Under the pieces are notes generated by a model. It had not been told where the DNA came from, searched no databases, and saw only the letters and a program-made list of their open reading frames with translations. The position numbers were made by a program, and so were the translations under genes. Below are positions 1 through 8,202 of a stretch of DNA of 64,000 bases, piece after piece. Each line of letters starts with the position of its first letter. The stretch's first letter is position 1. The DNA is from Aquicoccus sp. G2-2 (GTDB lineage: Bacteria; Pseudomonadota; Alphaproteobacteria; Rhodobacterales; Rhodobacteraceae): assembly GCF_034555965.1 (NCBI RefSeq), contig NZ_JAYDCK010000003.1:806001-870000 (forward strand). The letters run 5' to 3'.

Positions 1-136
1 GGTGTTTCGCGCGCCTTGCCCAAACCCCGTCGCTCAGGTTCTGGGAGAGATGCTTTATCTGGTCAAATCGGTGGGCGGGCGCTAGATATTGTGCCGGACC
101 GTTATGCCCGTAAACCAAAGCCAAGGAACCTTACGT

Positions 137-1609
137 ATGTCAGCTCCCCTCCGTTTTGCCTTTGCCGAGACCGATATCGAGAAAATCGCCGATGCGCCGG
201 GCCGTGTCGCGGTCCTGCTCGGGGCCGATGGCAAGCTCGACAAGGCCGCCCGCCGCGTGAATCGGCTGACCCGGGGCGCGTTGGCGCGCGTGGCGCAAAG
301 CGAAAGCTTTGCCAAGGCGGGAGCGGGCGATGCGATTACCCTCGCCTGGCCTGCAGGCATGGCGGCAGAGGCGGTGGACATCATCAAGATCGCGCGGCGC
401 GCCCCGCTCGAAGAGGCGCGCAAGGCAGGCGCCTCACTGGCCAAAACACTGGGCAAATCCGGCCTTCTTCTGCTTGCGGGCAATAATGCGCGCCTGCCCG
501 AGATCGTGCTTGGTCTGGCGTTGCGTTCTTACAAATTTGAGGTTCACAAGACCGCCGAGCCAGACATGTTTGGCCCGGTCGATGTGATGTGCTCCGATCC
601 CGAAGCCGCCCGAACCGCCAGCGCGGCCCCGCTTGCGGTGGCCGAAGGCGCGCATTTCACCCGCGATCTGGTCAATGAGCCCGCCAACGCGCTGACCACG
701 ACCGAATTTGCCAACCGGCTTGCCGAAATGCAAAGCCTTGGTCTCAAGGTCGAAGTGCTCGATGAACCGGCGCTGGAAAAGCTTGGCATGGGCGCGCTTC
801 TGGGGGTGGGGCAGGGCAGTGCCAGCCCCTCCAAAGTGGTGGTGATGGAATGGCAGGGCGGTGCCAAAGGCGCGGCCCCGCTGGCGCTGATCGGCAAGGG
901 CGTGGTGTTTGATACCGGCGGCATTTCGATCAAACCTTCGGCGGGTATGGAAGAAATGACGATGGACATGGGCGGCGCTGCGGTGGTGTCGGGCACCATG
1001 CGCGCGCTGGCGCTGCGCAAGGCCAAGGCCAACGTGGTGGGCCTTGTCGGCATTGTCGAAAACATGCCCTCCGGCGATGCGATCCGCCCCGGTGACGTGC
1101 TGAAATCCATGAAGGGCGATACGATTGAGGTGATCTCGACCGATGCCGAAGGCCGCCTCGTTCTGGCCGATGTGATGTGGTATGCGCAACAGCGCTTCAA
1201 ACCGGCCGGCATGATTGATCTGGCCACCCTGACCGGAGCCATCATCATCGGGTTGGGGCACGAAAATGCTGGCGTGTTTTCCAATGACGATGCGCTTTGC
1301 AAAGCATTCCTCAAGGCGGCAGAGGCCGAAGGCGAAGGTGCATGGCGAATGCCGCTCGGGGCTGGCTATGACAAGCTCCTGAAATCGCGCATTGCCGATA
1401 TGAAAAACCTCGGCGGCCGCCCGGCGGGCGCGGTCACCGCCGCACAGTTCCTGCAACGCTTCGTGCAGGATGATATGGCGTGGATCCATCTCGATATCGC
1501 CGGTGTCGCTCTGGTCAAGGGCGAAACCGCCTATGCTCCCGAAGGCGCGACCGGCTGGGGGGTTCTGGCGCTTAATCGTTTGATCTCAGATAGCTATGAG
1601 GTTTCATGA
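137..1609 (+). CDS. pepA: Leucyl aminopeptidase (M17 family)
   Basis: Cytosolic two-metal aminopeptidase that removes N-terminal residues from peptides. The 490-residue product has the usual length. Around residue 254 it shows the metal-binding stretch GKGVVFDTGG, and around residue 334 the family signature appears as STDAEGRL, with Ser in place of the usual Asn. The reading frame stays open upstream to 89, but the ATG at 137 has AAGGAA eight bases before it and begins a typical N-terminus (MSAPLRFAF), so I use it. It overlaps holC by four bases (ATGA), indicating one transcript with translational coupling. No gene is visible in bases 1-136; this stretch probably holds the promoter. Confidence 0.95.
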   Translation: MSAPLRFAFAETDIEKIADAPGRVAVLLGADGKLDKAARRVNRLTRGALARVAQSESFAKAGAGDAITLAWPAGMAAEAVDIIKIARRAPLEEARKAGASLAKTLGKSGLLLLAGNNARLPEIVLGLALRSYKFEVHKTAEPDMFGPVDVMCSDPEAARTASAAPLAVAEGAHFTRDLVNEPANALTTTEFANRLAEMQSLGLKVEVLDEPALEKLGMGALLGVGQGSASPSKVVVMEWQGGAKGAAPLALIGKGVVFDTGGISIKPSAGMEEMTMDMGGAAVVSGTMRALALRKAKANVVGLVGIVENMPSGDAIRPGDVLKSMKGDTIEVISTDAEGRLVLADVMWYAQQRFKPAGMIDLATLTGAIIIGLGHENAGVFSNDDALCKAFLKAAEAEGEGAWRMPLGAGYDKLLKSRIADMKNLGGRPAGAVTAAQFLQRFVQDDMAWIHLDIAGVALVKGETAYAPEGATGWGVLALNRLISDSYEVS

Positions 1610-2070
1610 GCGAGGTCTTCTTCTATCACCTGACCCAACGCCCACTGGAGGCGGTGCTGCCGGTGTTGCTGGAACGCTCAATCGGACGCGGCGCAAACGT
1701 GCTGGTGCGCGGGCGCGATCCGGCGCGGATGGACTGGCTTGATCAGGCGCTCTGGCTTGGCCCCGAGGATCGCTTCCTGCCGCACGGCCTTGCCGGTGGG
1801 CCAGATGATGCCCGCCAACCTGTTCTTTTGACCACCACCCAAGGCAACCCGAATGCCGCCAGCTTCCTGATGGTGATCGACGGCGCCGATCTCGCACCCG
1901 AGGAGGCGGCCATGATGGAGCGCAGCTGCATCTTGTTCGATGGCAATGACGCCGCCGCCGTAACCCAGGCGCGCGGCCAGTGGAAAGCCCTCACTGCAGC
2001 AGGCTGCGCCGCGCAATACTGGTCCGAAGCCTCTGGTCGCTGGGAAATGAAGGTGCAAAGCGGCGGGTGA
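1606..2070 (+). CDS. holC: DNA polymerase III chi subunit
   Basis: Chi subunit of the clamp-loader complex, which links the replicase to single-strand binding protein. The 154-residue product starts MSEVFFYHL and has the family's N-terminal pattern (YHLTQRPLE, then a region ending RMDWLDQALW, then FLPHG). The start overlaps the pepA stop by four bases, an arrangement common in proteobacteria. Downstream lies a dispersed intergenic repeat and then the convergent puuB-like gene. Confidence 0.93.
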   Translation: MSEVFFYHLTQRPLEAVLPVLLERSIGRGANVLVRGRDPARMDWLDQALWLGPEDRFLPHGLAGGPDDARQPVLLTTTQGNPNAASFLMVIDGADLAPEEAAMMERSCILFDGNDAAAVTQARGQWKALTAAGCAAQYWSEASGRWEMKVQSGG

Positions 2071-2112
2071 GGCGCGCCTTTATGGCCACTTGCGCGCGGG
2101 GGCGCGGTGGGA

Positions 2113-2146
2113 GCCTCCGGCGGGGATATTTTTGGCAAAATGAAGC
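2113..2146 (+). repeat. Dispersed intergenic repeat R1, copy 1
   Basis: A 34-base element built of a short GC hairpin half (GCCTCCGGCGGGG) followed by ATATTTTTGGCAAAATGAAG. Near-identical copies lie at 22415-22449 and 34383-34417 on the minus strand. This copy begins 43 bases after the holC stop and ends six bases before the convergent puuB-like stop. It reads in the same sense as the gene that precedes it, like the other two. Its core contains the small inverted repeat TTTTG/CAAAA. Confidence 0.8.
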
Positions 2147-2151
2147 CTGCT

Positions 2152-3453
2152 TCAGAGGCTCAACCGGTCGCGCAGCGCATACCATGTCATTGCCAGCGCC
2201 AGAATCGGCGTGCGCAGGGCGCTGCCGCCGGGGAACGGGCGCGTCGGGATGCGCGCCATGGCGTCAAACCCGTCCGACTGGCCGATGATCGCCTGCGCCA
2301 TCAGCATCCCGGCATGGGTGGCGGTGCCGATGCCATGCCCGGAATAGCCCGACGCCGACAGGATGCCCGGCCCGACCCGCGCCAGATAGGGCAGGCGCTT
2401 CATGGTGATGGCCAGCGTCCCGCCCCAAGTATAGTCGAACGGAATATCCGCCAGATGCGGGAAAATCTCCGCCATCGGCTTGCGCACCGTGCGGTCGATA
2501 TCGGGGAAGCGATAACCATAGCTTTCGCCGCCACCGAACAGCAGGCGTTTGTCGGCTGAGAGGCGGAAGTAATTCACCACGAACTTGCTGTCGGCCACCG
2601 CGACATCGCGGGCCAGCACGCGCGCGGCCTCATCGCCCAGTGGCGGTGTGGCGGCGATGAAATTGTTGATCGGCATGACCCGTGCCGCCACCTTGCGGTT
2701 AAGCCCGCCGAGATAGCCGTTGGCCGCAAGGATGACATGCTCCGCGCGCACCTTGCCCGCGCCCGTCTGCACCACATGCGGCTGCCCTTGCGCGATGTGA
2801 TGGACCTCGCTTGCCTCACAGATCCGCGCGCCCGCCGCCTCTGCCGCGCGGGCCAGCCCTTGGGCGAATTTGAGCGGATGCAGATGGCCCGCCCCCATGT
2901 CGAGCGACCCGCCGACATAGGCGGGCGACGGGCAAAGCGCCTGCATCGCGTCTGCGTCAAGTGGCTCGATCTCGCCATAACCATAATGGTCTTGCAAATG
3001 CGCGACATAACCATGCTCATGCGCCACTTCGCGGGCATTGAAACAGGCATGTGCAACACCGGGTTTCAGGTCGCAATCTATGGCGTGATCGGTGATCAGC
3101 GCTTTGACCAGCGCCTTGGCCTCTTCGGCGAGGTTCCAAAGCGTGCGGGCATCGTCCTTGCCCATCAGCGCTTCGATTTCGTCCTGCTCCTGGCGCTGCC
3201 CGGAGCCAAGCTGCCCACCATTGCGCCCCGACGCACCAAACCCCACCCGATGCGCCTCAAGCAACACCACGCTGCGCCCGGCCTTGGCGAGATGCAGCGC
3301 CGCCGAAAGCCCGGTAAAGCCGCCACCGATGATACACACATCGGCGCGTGCCTCGCCTTTGAGCATCGCGCGGCGCGGCGTGTCCGGGGCGGTCGCGGCA
3401 TACCAGCTTGGCGGATATTGCCCGGATTTATCGTTGGAATGCAGCAGGTTCAT
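2152..3453 (-). CDS. puuB: FAD-dependent gamma-glutamylputrescine oxidase-like protein
   Basis: A 433-residue DAO-family flavoprotein. The dinucleotide-binding motif GGGFTG lies at residues 43-48, followed by the PuuB/OrdL-type segment GASGRNGGQ and a C-terminal ASGYSGHGIGTATHAG. In the Puu pathway this enzyme oxidises gamma-glutamylputrescine to gamma-glutamyl-aminobutyraldehyde and releases peroxide. Its start overlaps the stop of the upstream ligase gene by four bases, so it is the last gene of a four-gene operon with two glutamine-synthetase-like genes and an amidotransferase. The exact amine substrate cannot be read from sequence; the pathway assignment rests on the neighbours. Confidence 0.85.
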   Translation of the reverse strand: MNLLHSNDKSGQYPPSWYAATAPDTPRRAMLKGEARADVCIIGGGFTGLSAALHLAKAGRSVVLLEAHRVGFGASGRNGGQLGSGQRQEQDEIEALMGKDDARTLWNLAEEAKALVKALITDHAIDCDLKPGVAHACFNAREVAHEHGYVAHLQDHYGYGEIEPLDADAMQALCPSPAYVGGSLDMGAGHLHPLKFAQGLARAAEAAGARICEASEVHHIAQGQPHVVQTGAGKVRAEHVILAANGYLGGLNRKVAARVMPINNFIAATPPLGDEAARVLARDVAVADSKFVVNYFRLSADKRLLFGGGESYGYRFPDIDRTVRKPMAEIFPHLADIPFDYTWGGTLAITMKRLPYLARVGPGILSASGYSGHGIGTATHAGMLMAQAIIGQSDGFDAMARIPTRPFPGGSALRTPILALAMTWYALRDRLSL

Positions 3454-4811
3454 ACGTTCAACAGCAAATGTTCACGTTCCCAAGGCGAGATCACATGCAG
3501 GAATTCCTCGTATTCCGTGCGCTTGACGATCGAGTAGACCCGCGCGAACTCAGGGTCGAGCACCTCGTGCATCTTCTTGGCCTCGTCAAAAAGATCAAGC
3601 GCCGCCCCCATTTCGCGCGGGATATCCTCGTCGCCCTCATAGGCGTCGCCCTTGAATTGCTTGTCCGGGCGCAACTCTTCGACCATCCCGAGATAGCCGC
3701 AGGCAAGGCTTGCCGCGATGCCGAGATAGGGGTTGCAATCCATCCCCGCCAGCCGGTTTTCCACCCGCCGCGCTTCGGGCGGCGAGATCGGCACGCGAAT
3801 GCCCGTGGTGCGGTTGTCGCGCCCCCATTCGAGGTTGATCGGCGCGGCTTGGTCGCGCACGTAGCGGCGATAGGAATTCACGTAAGGCGCCAGCACCGCC
3901 ATGACCGACGGCAAATGCGTCTGTAATCCGGCGATGAAATGGAAGAACGCGTCGGTTTCACCGCCCTGTGGGCCGGCGAAGATGTTCTTGCCGGTCTTGG
4001 TGTCGAGCACCGAATGATGGATATGCATGGCCGAGCCCGGCTCTTCCGCGATCGGCTTGGCCATGAAGGTGGCGAAACAGTCGTGCCGCAGCGCCGCCTC
4101 GCGAATGAGCCGCTTGAAATAGAACACCTCGTCGGCCAGCTTCACTGGATCACCATGGCGCAGGTTGATCTCCAACTGCCCGGCGCCGCCCTCCTGCGTG
4201 ATTCCGTCGATCTCGAAGCCTTGCGCTTCGGCAAAATCATAAATGTCGTCAATCACCGGGCCGAACTCGTCCACCGCTGTCATCGAATAGGCCTGCCGCG
4301 CTGCCGCAGGCCGCCCTGAGCGGCCCATCATCGGCTTGATCCGCTCCGCCGGGTCGAGGTTGCGCGCCACCAGATAAAATTCCATCTCGGGCGCGACCAC
4401 CGGCTCCCAACCTTTTTCCCGGTAAAGCGCGATCACTCGCTTAAGCACGTTGCGCGGTGCAAACGGGATCGCCTTTTCGTTGCGATCAAACGCATCGTGG
4501 ATCACCTGAAGCGTCCAGTCGCCGGTCCATGGTGCGGCAGAGGCGGTGCTCATATCGGGCACAAGCACCATGTCACGTTCGATAAAACCCTCATCGCCTG
4601 CGGCTTCGCCCCAATCGCCGGTGATGGTCTGATAGAAAATCGAATCCGGCAGGTGGAAATAATTCTGCCGGGCAAATTTCGTGGCCGGAACCGCCTTGCC
4701 ACGGGCAATGCCGGGCAGGTCGGAGACGATACATTCCACCTCGTCAAGCCGACGGCCTTCGAGGTAATCCTGCGCGGCTTGCGGCAGGGTGGTGATCCAA
4801 TTGTCTTTCAT
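3450..4811 (-). CDS. puuA: Glutamine synthetase family, gamma-glutamylputrescine synthetase-like
   Basis: A 453-residue type I glutamine-synthetase fold enzyme that would join glutamate to putrescine or a similar amine using ATP. Visible family motifs are APEMEFYLV (metal-binding Glu), GSAMHIHHS, the ATP/phosphate segment NLEWGRDNRTTGIRVP, and the C-terminal MDCNPYLGIAASLACGY. It lacks the adenylylation loop expected of housekeeping GlnA. It overlaps genes on both sides by four bases. A second paralogue lies at the head of the same operon, so the two may differ in substrate or form a mixed pair. Confidence 0.87.
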   Translation of the reverse strand: MKDNWITTLPQAAQDYLEGRRLDEVECIVSDLPGIARGKAVPATKFARQNYFHLPDSIFYQTITGDWGEAAGDEGFIERDMVLVPDMSTASAAPWTGDWTLQVIHDAFDRNEKAIPFAPRNVLKRVIALYREKGWEPVVAPEMEFYLVARNLDPAERIKPMMGRSGRPAAARQAYSMTAVDEFGPVIDDIYDFAEAQGFEIDGITQEGGAGQLEINLRHGDPVKLADEVFYFKRLIREAALRHDCFATFMAKPIAEEPGSAMHIHHSVLDTKTGKNIFAGPQGGETDAFFHFIAGLQTHLPSVMAVLAPYVNSYRRYVRDQAAPINLEWGRDNRTTGIRVPISPPEARRVENRLAGMDCNPYLGIAASLACGYLGMVEELRPDKQFKGDAYEGDEDIPREMGAALDLFDEAKKMHEVLDPEFARVYSIVKRTEYEEFLHVISPWEREHLLLNV

Positions 4812-5500
4812 GCGGGAACATCCGTGGTTTGGCGGGTAAAGAAACCGGCCATGCGGGCGGCAAAGCCCGCGTTGTCATTTGGCTCAGAAAGCCGGGCTTC
4901 GGCGGCGTCGAGCAGGGCATCGGGCACCGTGCCCCGGCCGCGTTTTTCGATCAGCCCGGCGATGAAATCGGCGCTGAACTCGGGGTGCGGCTGAATGGTC
5001 AGAATGTTGTCACCGATCAACAGGGCCGCATTGGCGCAGAACTCATTGCGCCCGATCACCTGCGCCCCCGGCGGCAGTTTGGTCACCTGATCCTGATGAT
5101 AGGCGTTCAGAACCATGTGTTGCCCGGCAATCTCATAATCCTGCGGCCCAATCGCCCAGCCACCGGCGAATTTCTCGACCTTGCCACCCAATGCCTGCGC
5201 GATGATCTGATGGCCAAAACACACCCCGATAAGCGGCCGCCCCGAGGTGGCAATCTCGCGGATCAGCGCCTCAAGTGGCGCAATCCAGCCGTGATCCTCA
5301 TAAGCGCCGTGGCGCGACCCGGTGATCAGCCAGCCATCACAGGCCGCCGCGTTTTCGGGAAACACGCCGTCAACCACCGCGAAAGTCTCAAAGTCAAAAC
5401 CCCGCTGGCCCAGAAGGCGCGCGAACATCGTGTCATAATCGCCGCTTTCTGGCAAAAGCGCATCGGGGGCGTGGCCGGTTTGAAGAATGCCTATTTTCAT
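4808..5500 (-). CDS. Class I glutamine amidotransferase-like hydrolase
   Basis: A 230-residue stand-alone class I GATase. The catalytic Cys94 lies in GVCFGHQ, and the His172/Glu174 pair in QPHPEF completes the triad. The frame extends upstream to 5554, but the ATG at 5500 starts the typical MKIGILQTG N-terminus. It resembles the GMP-synthase-like amidotransferases found in Puu-type clusters, where such a protein hydrolyses gamma-glutamyl-GABA (the PuuD role). It is shorter than classic PuuD, so I leave the symbol empty. The stop overlaps the puuA-like start by four bases. Confidence 0.85.
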   Translation of the reverse strand: MKIGILQTGHAPDALLPESGDYDTMFARLLGQRGFDFETFAVVDGVFPENAAACDGWLITGSRHGAYEDHGWIAPLEALIREIATSGRPLIGVCFGHQIIAQALGGKVEKFAGGWAIGPQDYEIAGQHMVLNAYHQDQVTKLPPGAQVIGRNEFCANAALLIGDNILTIQPHPEFSADFIAGLIEKRGRGTVPDALLDAAEARLSEPNDNAGFAARMAGFFTRQTTDVPA

Positions 5501-5540
5501 GGGTGTGGTCCGCTGGGTTCGTAAAGGGGGTGTCGGGTTT

Positions 5541-6853
5541 TCAGACGGTTTCAAGATAGGTTTTCCATTGCTCTGACGCGGGCACTTCTTTCATGCGCTC
5601 CGCTTCTTGGCGTTTGGTATAGCACAGGTTCAGGATCAAATCGCGCGGCAGGATGCGCGCCATGAACGGGTCGTTTTCAAACGCCGTGATGGCGCTTTCC
5701 CAATCCGGGGCAAGCTGCGGCAAGTCCTGTTCATAGGCATTGCCGGTGATCGGCGCGGGGGCTTTGGCGTCCTCTATTCCGGCCAGCGCCGAGCCGAGAA
5801 CCACCGCGAGGATCAGATAAGGGTTGATATCCCCCCCGACATGCGGTGTTCGATCCGGCGCGCGGCAGGCGCACCGCCGGGCACGCGAATGGCCGCCGTG
5901 CGATTGTCATACGCCCAGCAAAGCCCGGTCGGCGCATGTTGCCCCGGCACAAGCCGCTCGAACGAATTGGCGTGTGGCGCAAACAACAGCGTGGCACCAT
6001 GGCCCGCGCGCAGGCACCCGGCAATCGCGTGGTGCAGCAATGCCGAGCCTTTGGCCGTACCATCGTCAAAGATGTTGTTACCATCTTCGTCGAGCACCGA
6101 AAAATGCACATGCATCCCGTTCCCGGCATCCTCTGCGAACGGTTTGGCCATGAAGGTCGCCGCGAACCCGTGCCGCCGCGCCAGCCCGCGCACCAATGCC
6201 TTGAAAAACCATGCGTTATCGGCCGCGCGCATGGCATCGTCATGGTGAATGTCGATCTCGAACTGGCCAAGCCCGGCTTCGGAGATAGCACTTTGCGCGG
6301 GAATACCCATCTCGGCGCAAGCCTCGTAAAGCGCGGTGAACCAGCCATCGAACGCATCAAGCTGGCGCAGCGACAGAATCGCCTGCGCGTTGAGCGGGCG
6401 CCCCGACAGCGGGTTGGGCGGCGGCGCAAGCTGCTCGCCCGCATCATCAACAAGGTAGAACTCCATTTCCGTGGCCGCCTGCACGCTCCAGCCACGCGCG
6501 GTATACCGCTCAAGCACCTTGGCAAGCGCATGGCGCGGGTCGCCCGCAAACGGGCGGCCATCGTCGTGATGTAGCGCCATCGGCACCAGCGCAGAAGGGT
6601 TTTCCAGCCACGGCATCGGCACCGGGCCACGCTCTGTCGGCAGCAACATGCCGTCGGCGTCGCCGGTCTCGAATACCAATGGGCTGTCTTCGATATCCGC
6701 GCCCCAGATATCAAGGTTCAACACCGAATAAGGCAGCCGCACGCCACCGTCTTCCAGTTTTAGTGCCGCCGCAGCAGGCAGGCGTTTGCCGCGCATTTGT
6801 CCGTTAAGATCAGCCGCCGCAGCGCGGAACGTGTGCAGATAGGAGAGGTCCAT
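5541..6853 (-). CDS. Second glutamine-synthetase-like gamma-glutamylamine ligase (frame broken at a G run)
   Basis: The first 346 codons from 6853 encode a glutamine-synthetase-like protein (ATEMEFYLV, AGNGMHVHFS, CWAYDNRTAAIRVPGG). The frame then ends at IEHRMSGGISTLI. The next frame continues as DINPYLILAVVLGSALAGIEDAK to 5541, so the break is one missing G in the run at 5831-5837 (seven where eight are needed). With the base restored the product is 437 residues, the normal length. I treat it as an intact gene with a probable sequence error. It heads the putrescine operon, about 40 bases before the amidotransferase. Its own upstream region holds an 18-bp perfect palindrome. Confidence 0.85.
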
Positions 6854-6868
6854 GAAAGGCTCATTGTC

Positions 6869-6886
6869 ATAATTTGATCAAATTAT
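6869..6886. promoter_or_regulatory. 18-bp perfect palindrome ahead of the putrescine operon
   Basis: ATAATTTGATCAAATTAT is perfectly self-complementary and starts 16 bases upstream of the ligase start codon at 6853. It is strikingly AT-rich against the local background. Its position next to the first gene of the operon fits an operator for a dimeric repressor. The TTGATCAA core resembles sites used by some GntR/LacI-type regulators, but I cannot name the protein. Confidence 0.65.
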
Positions 6887-6972
6887 CTTGAAGCGCGCTG
6901 CGAATGTCCAGCAAAAAGAAATCATCGCCGTGCAAATGCTGTGAATGTCGGCAAAACCCGCGCGCTTTGCGC

Positions 6973-7551
6973 TTATCGCGTTAGGGTAAGCGCGCCATCG
7001 GTGATCTCGATCTTGGAGTAGCGTTGCAAGTAACTCATTCCCAGAAGAGAGCCATTCATCTCTCCCCCATTGACCAATGCCCGCACATTTGAGTCGTGAA
7101 TGCCGCCGATGTTCAGGCTGGCAATCCGCACCGGCGCGGTGCGCACCTCACCATTGGCGGTTTGCGCGCGCCCCATATAGGGCAGCGCGTCGGTGTCGAT
7201 CCCCGCCGCTTGCGCATCCTCGCGGCTCAGCACGATAGCGCTCGCCCCGGTATCGACGGTAAAATGCACCGGTGCGCCGTTTACGTCGGCAGTCAGATAA
7301 TAATGCCCGTCGCGCGCGCGTGGCAGCACGATCCGGCCTTCTTCGGCAAACACCGATTGCTTCGGCATCACCGTGTTGCGGATATCGCCCCACAGCCCGA
7401 TCACCGCAACCGCCCCGGCAAAAATCAACCCCCAGGCCAATGCCTGCTGCGCCAGCTTGCCAAACGATCCGCGCGCTCGGGTGAAATACATCGCCACCAG
7501 CGCGCAAAGCAGCACGACAAGGTACGTCAGAGAGGCATAATCATTGCTCAT
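6973..7551 (-). CDS. Membrane-anchored retropepsin-like aspartic protease (clan AA)
   Basis: A 192-residue protein with two N-terminal membrane segments (about residues 7-23 and 40-55) and a periplasmic single-domain aspartic protease. The catalytic motif is VDTGAS with Asp100, followed by the ATANG-type flap region (AQTANGEV) and the C-terminal hydrophobic-Gly-Met element (SLLGMSYL). One domain means it must dimerise. This matches the TIGR02281-type clan AA family common in alphaproteobacteria, whose substrate is unknown. It sits 24 bases downstream of marC and is probably cotranscribed with it. Confidence 0.85.
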   Translation of the reverse strand: MSNDYASLTYLVVLLCALVAMYFTRARGSFGKLAQQALAWGLIFAGAVAVIGLWGDIRNTVMPKQSVFAEEGRIVLPRARDGHYYLTADVNGAPVHFTVDTGASAIVLSREDAQAAGIDTDALPYMGRAQTANGEVRTAPVRIASLNIGGIHDSNVRALVNGGEMNGSLLGMSYLQRYSKIEITDGALTLTR

Positions 7552-7575
7552 ATCGTTGATATAGGGCGCAGAGGG

Positions 7576-8202
7576 CTATCGCGCAAACCCGACCGTCGAT
7601 CCATAGGCCGAAAGCCCGTCAAGAATGAACTGCACCGACAGCGCCGCCAGCAACATTCCCAAAAGCCGGGTGGTGACGTTGATACCAGTTTTGCCCAAGG
7701 CCCGTTCAAGCAACCCGGCAGCAAGGAAAAACAACAGCACGACAATCAACACCGCCGCCACAACTCCGATCACCGATGACAGGCCCGCAACGCTTGGCTT
7801 CTGACCGGCCAGCAGGATCACCGTGGCAATGGCCCCCGGTCCGGCGATTAACGGAATCGACAGCGGGAAGATCGACGGGTCAGGGCGCTCCGCCGCCTGA
7901 TCCTCGCGGCGTTGCGCGCGGCGTTCGAAAAGCATGTCGAGCGCGGTCAGAAACAACAGCGCGCCACCCGCCACGCGGAACGCGGCCATCGAAATGCCGA
8001 CAAAGCCCAAAACCGCCTCTCCGAACAGGGTGAAAACCGCAAGTATGGCAAACCCGGTAAGGCACGCCCTAAGCGCGATACCGCGCCGCTCACGCGCAGG
8101 GGTGCCCTGCGTCAGTGCCACGAACATCGGCGTCAGGCCAATCGGATCAATGATCACGAACAGCGTCACGAATGCGGTGATCAGAAAGCCCATGTCGATC
8201 AT
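7576..8202 (-). CDS. marC: MarC family integral membrane protein
   Basis: A 208-residue inner-membrane protein with about six hydrophobic segments. The family's opening pattern is present (FVTLFVIIDPIGLTPMF) along with SIPLIAGPGAIATVILL. The family was named for the mar locus but its function is unknown. The start at 8202 overlaps the ABC-F stop by four bases; an in-frame ATG at 8193 is an alternative. Probable operon order: ABC-F, marC, aspartic protease. Confidence 0.88.
   Translation of the reverse strand: MIDMGFLITAFVTLFVIIDPIGLTPMFVALTQGTPARERRGIALRACLTGFAILAVFTLFGEAVLGFVGISMAAFRVAGGALLFLTALDMLFERRAQRREDQAAERPDPSIFPLSIPLIAGPGAIATVILLAGQKPSVAGLSSVIGVVAAVLIVVLLFFLAAGLLERALGKTGINVTTRLLGMLLAALSVQFILDGLSAYGSTVGFAR

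Noticed and set aside
434-1489. Long His/Arg-rich ORF antisense to pepA
   Set aside because: Shadow frame of a high-GC gene; the same kind of composition appears opposite most genes here.
5813-5840. Programmed ribosomal frameshift in the second ligase gene
   Set aside because: The same one-base deficit recurs in many unrelated genes at G/C runs, so a common technical cause is far more likely.
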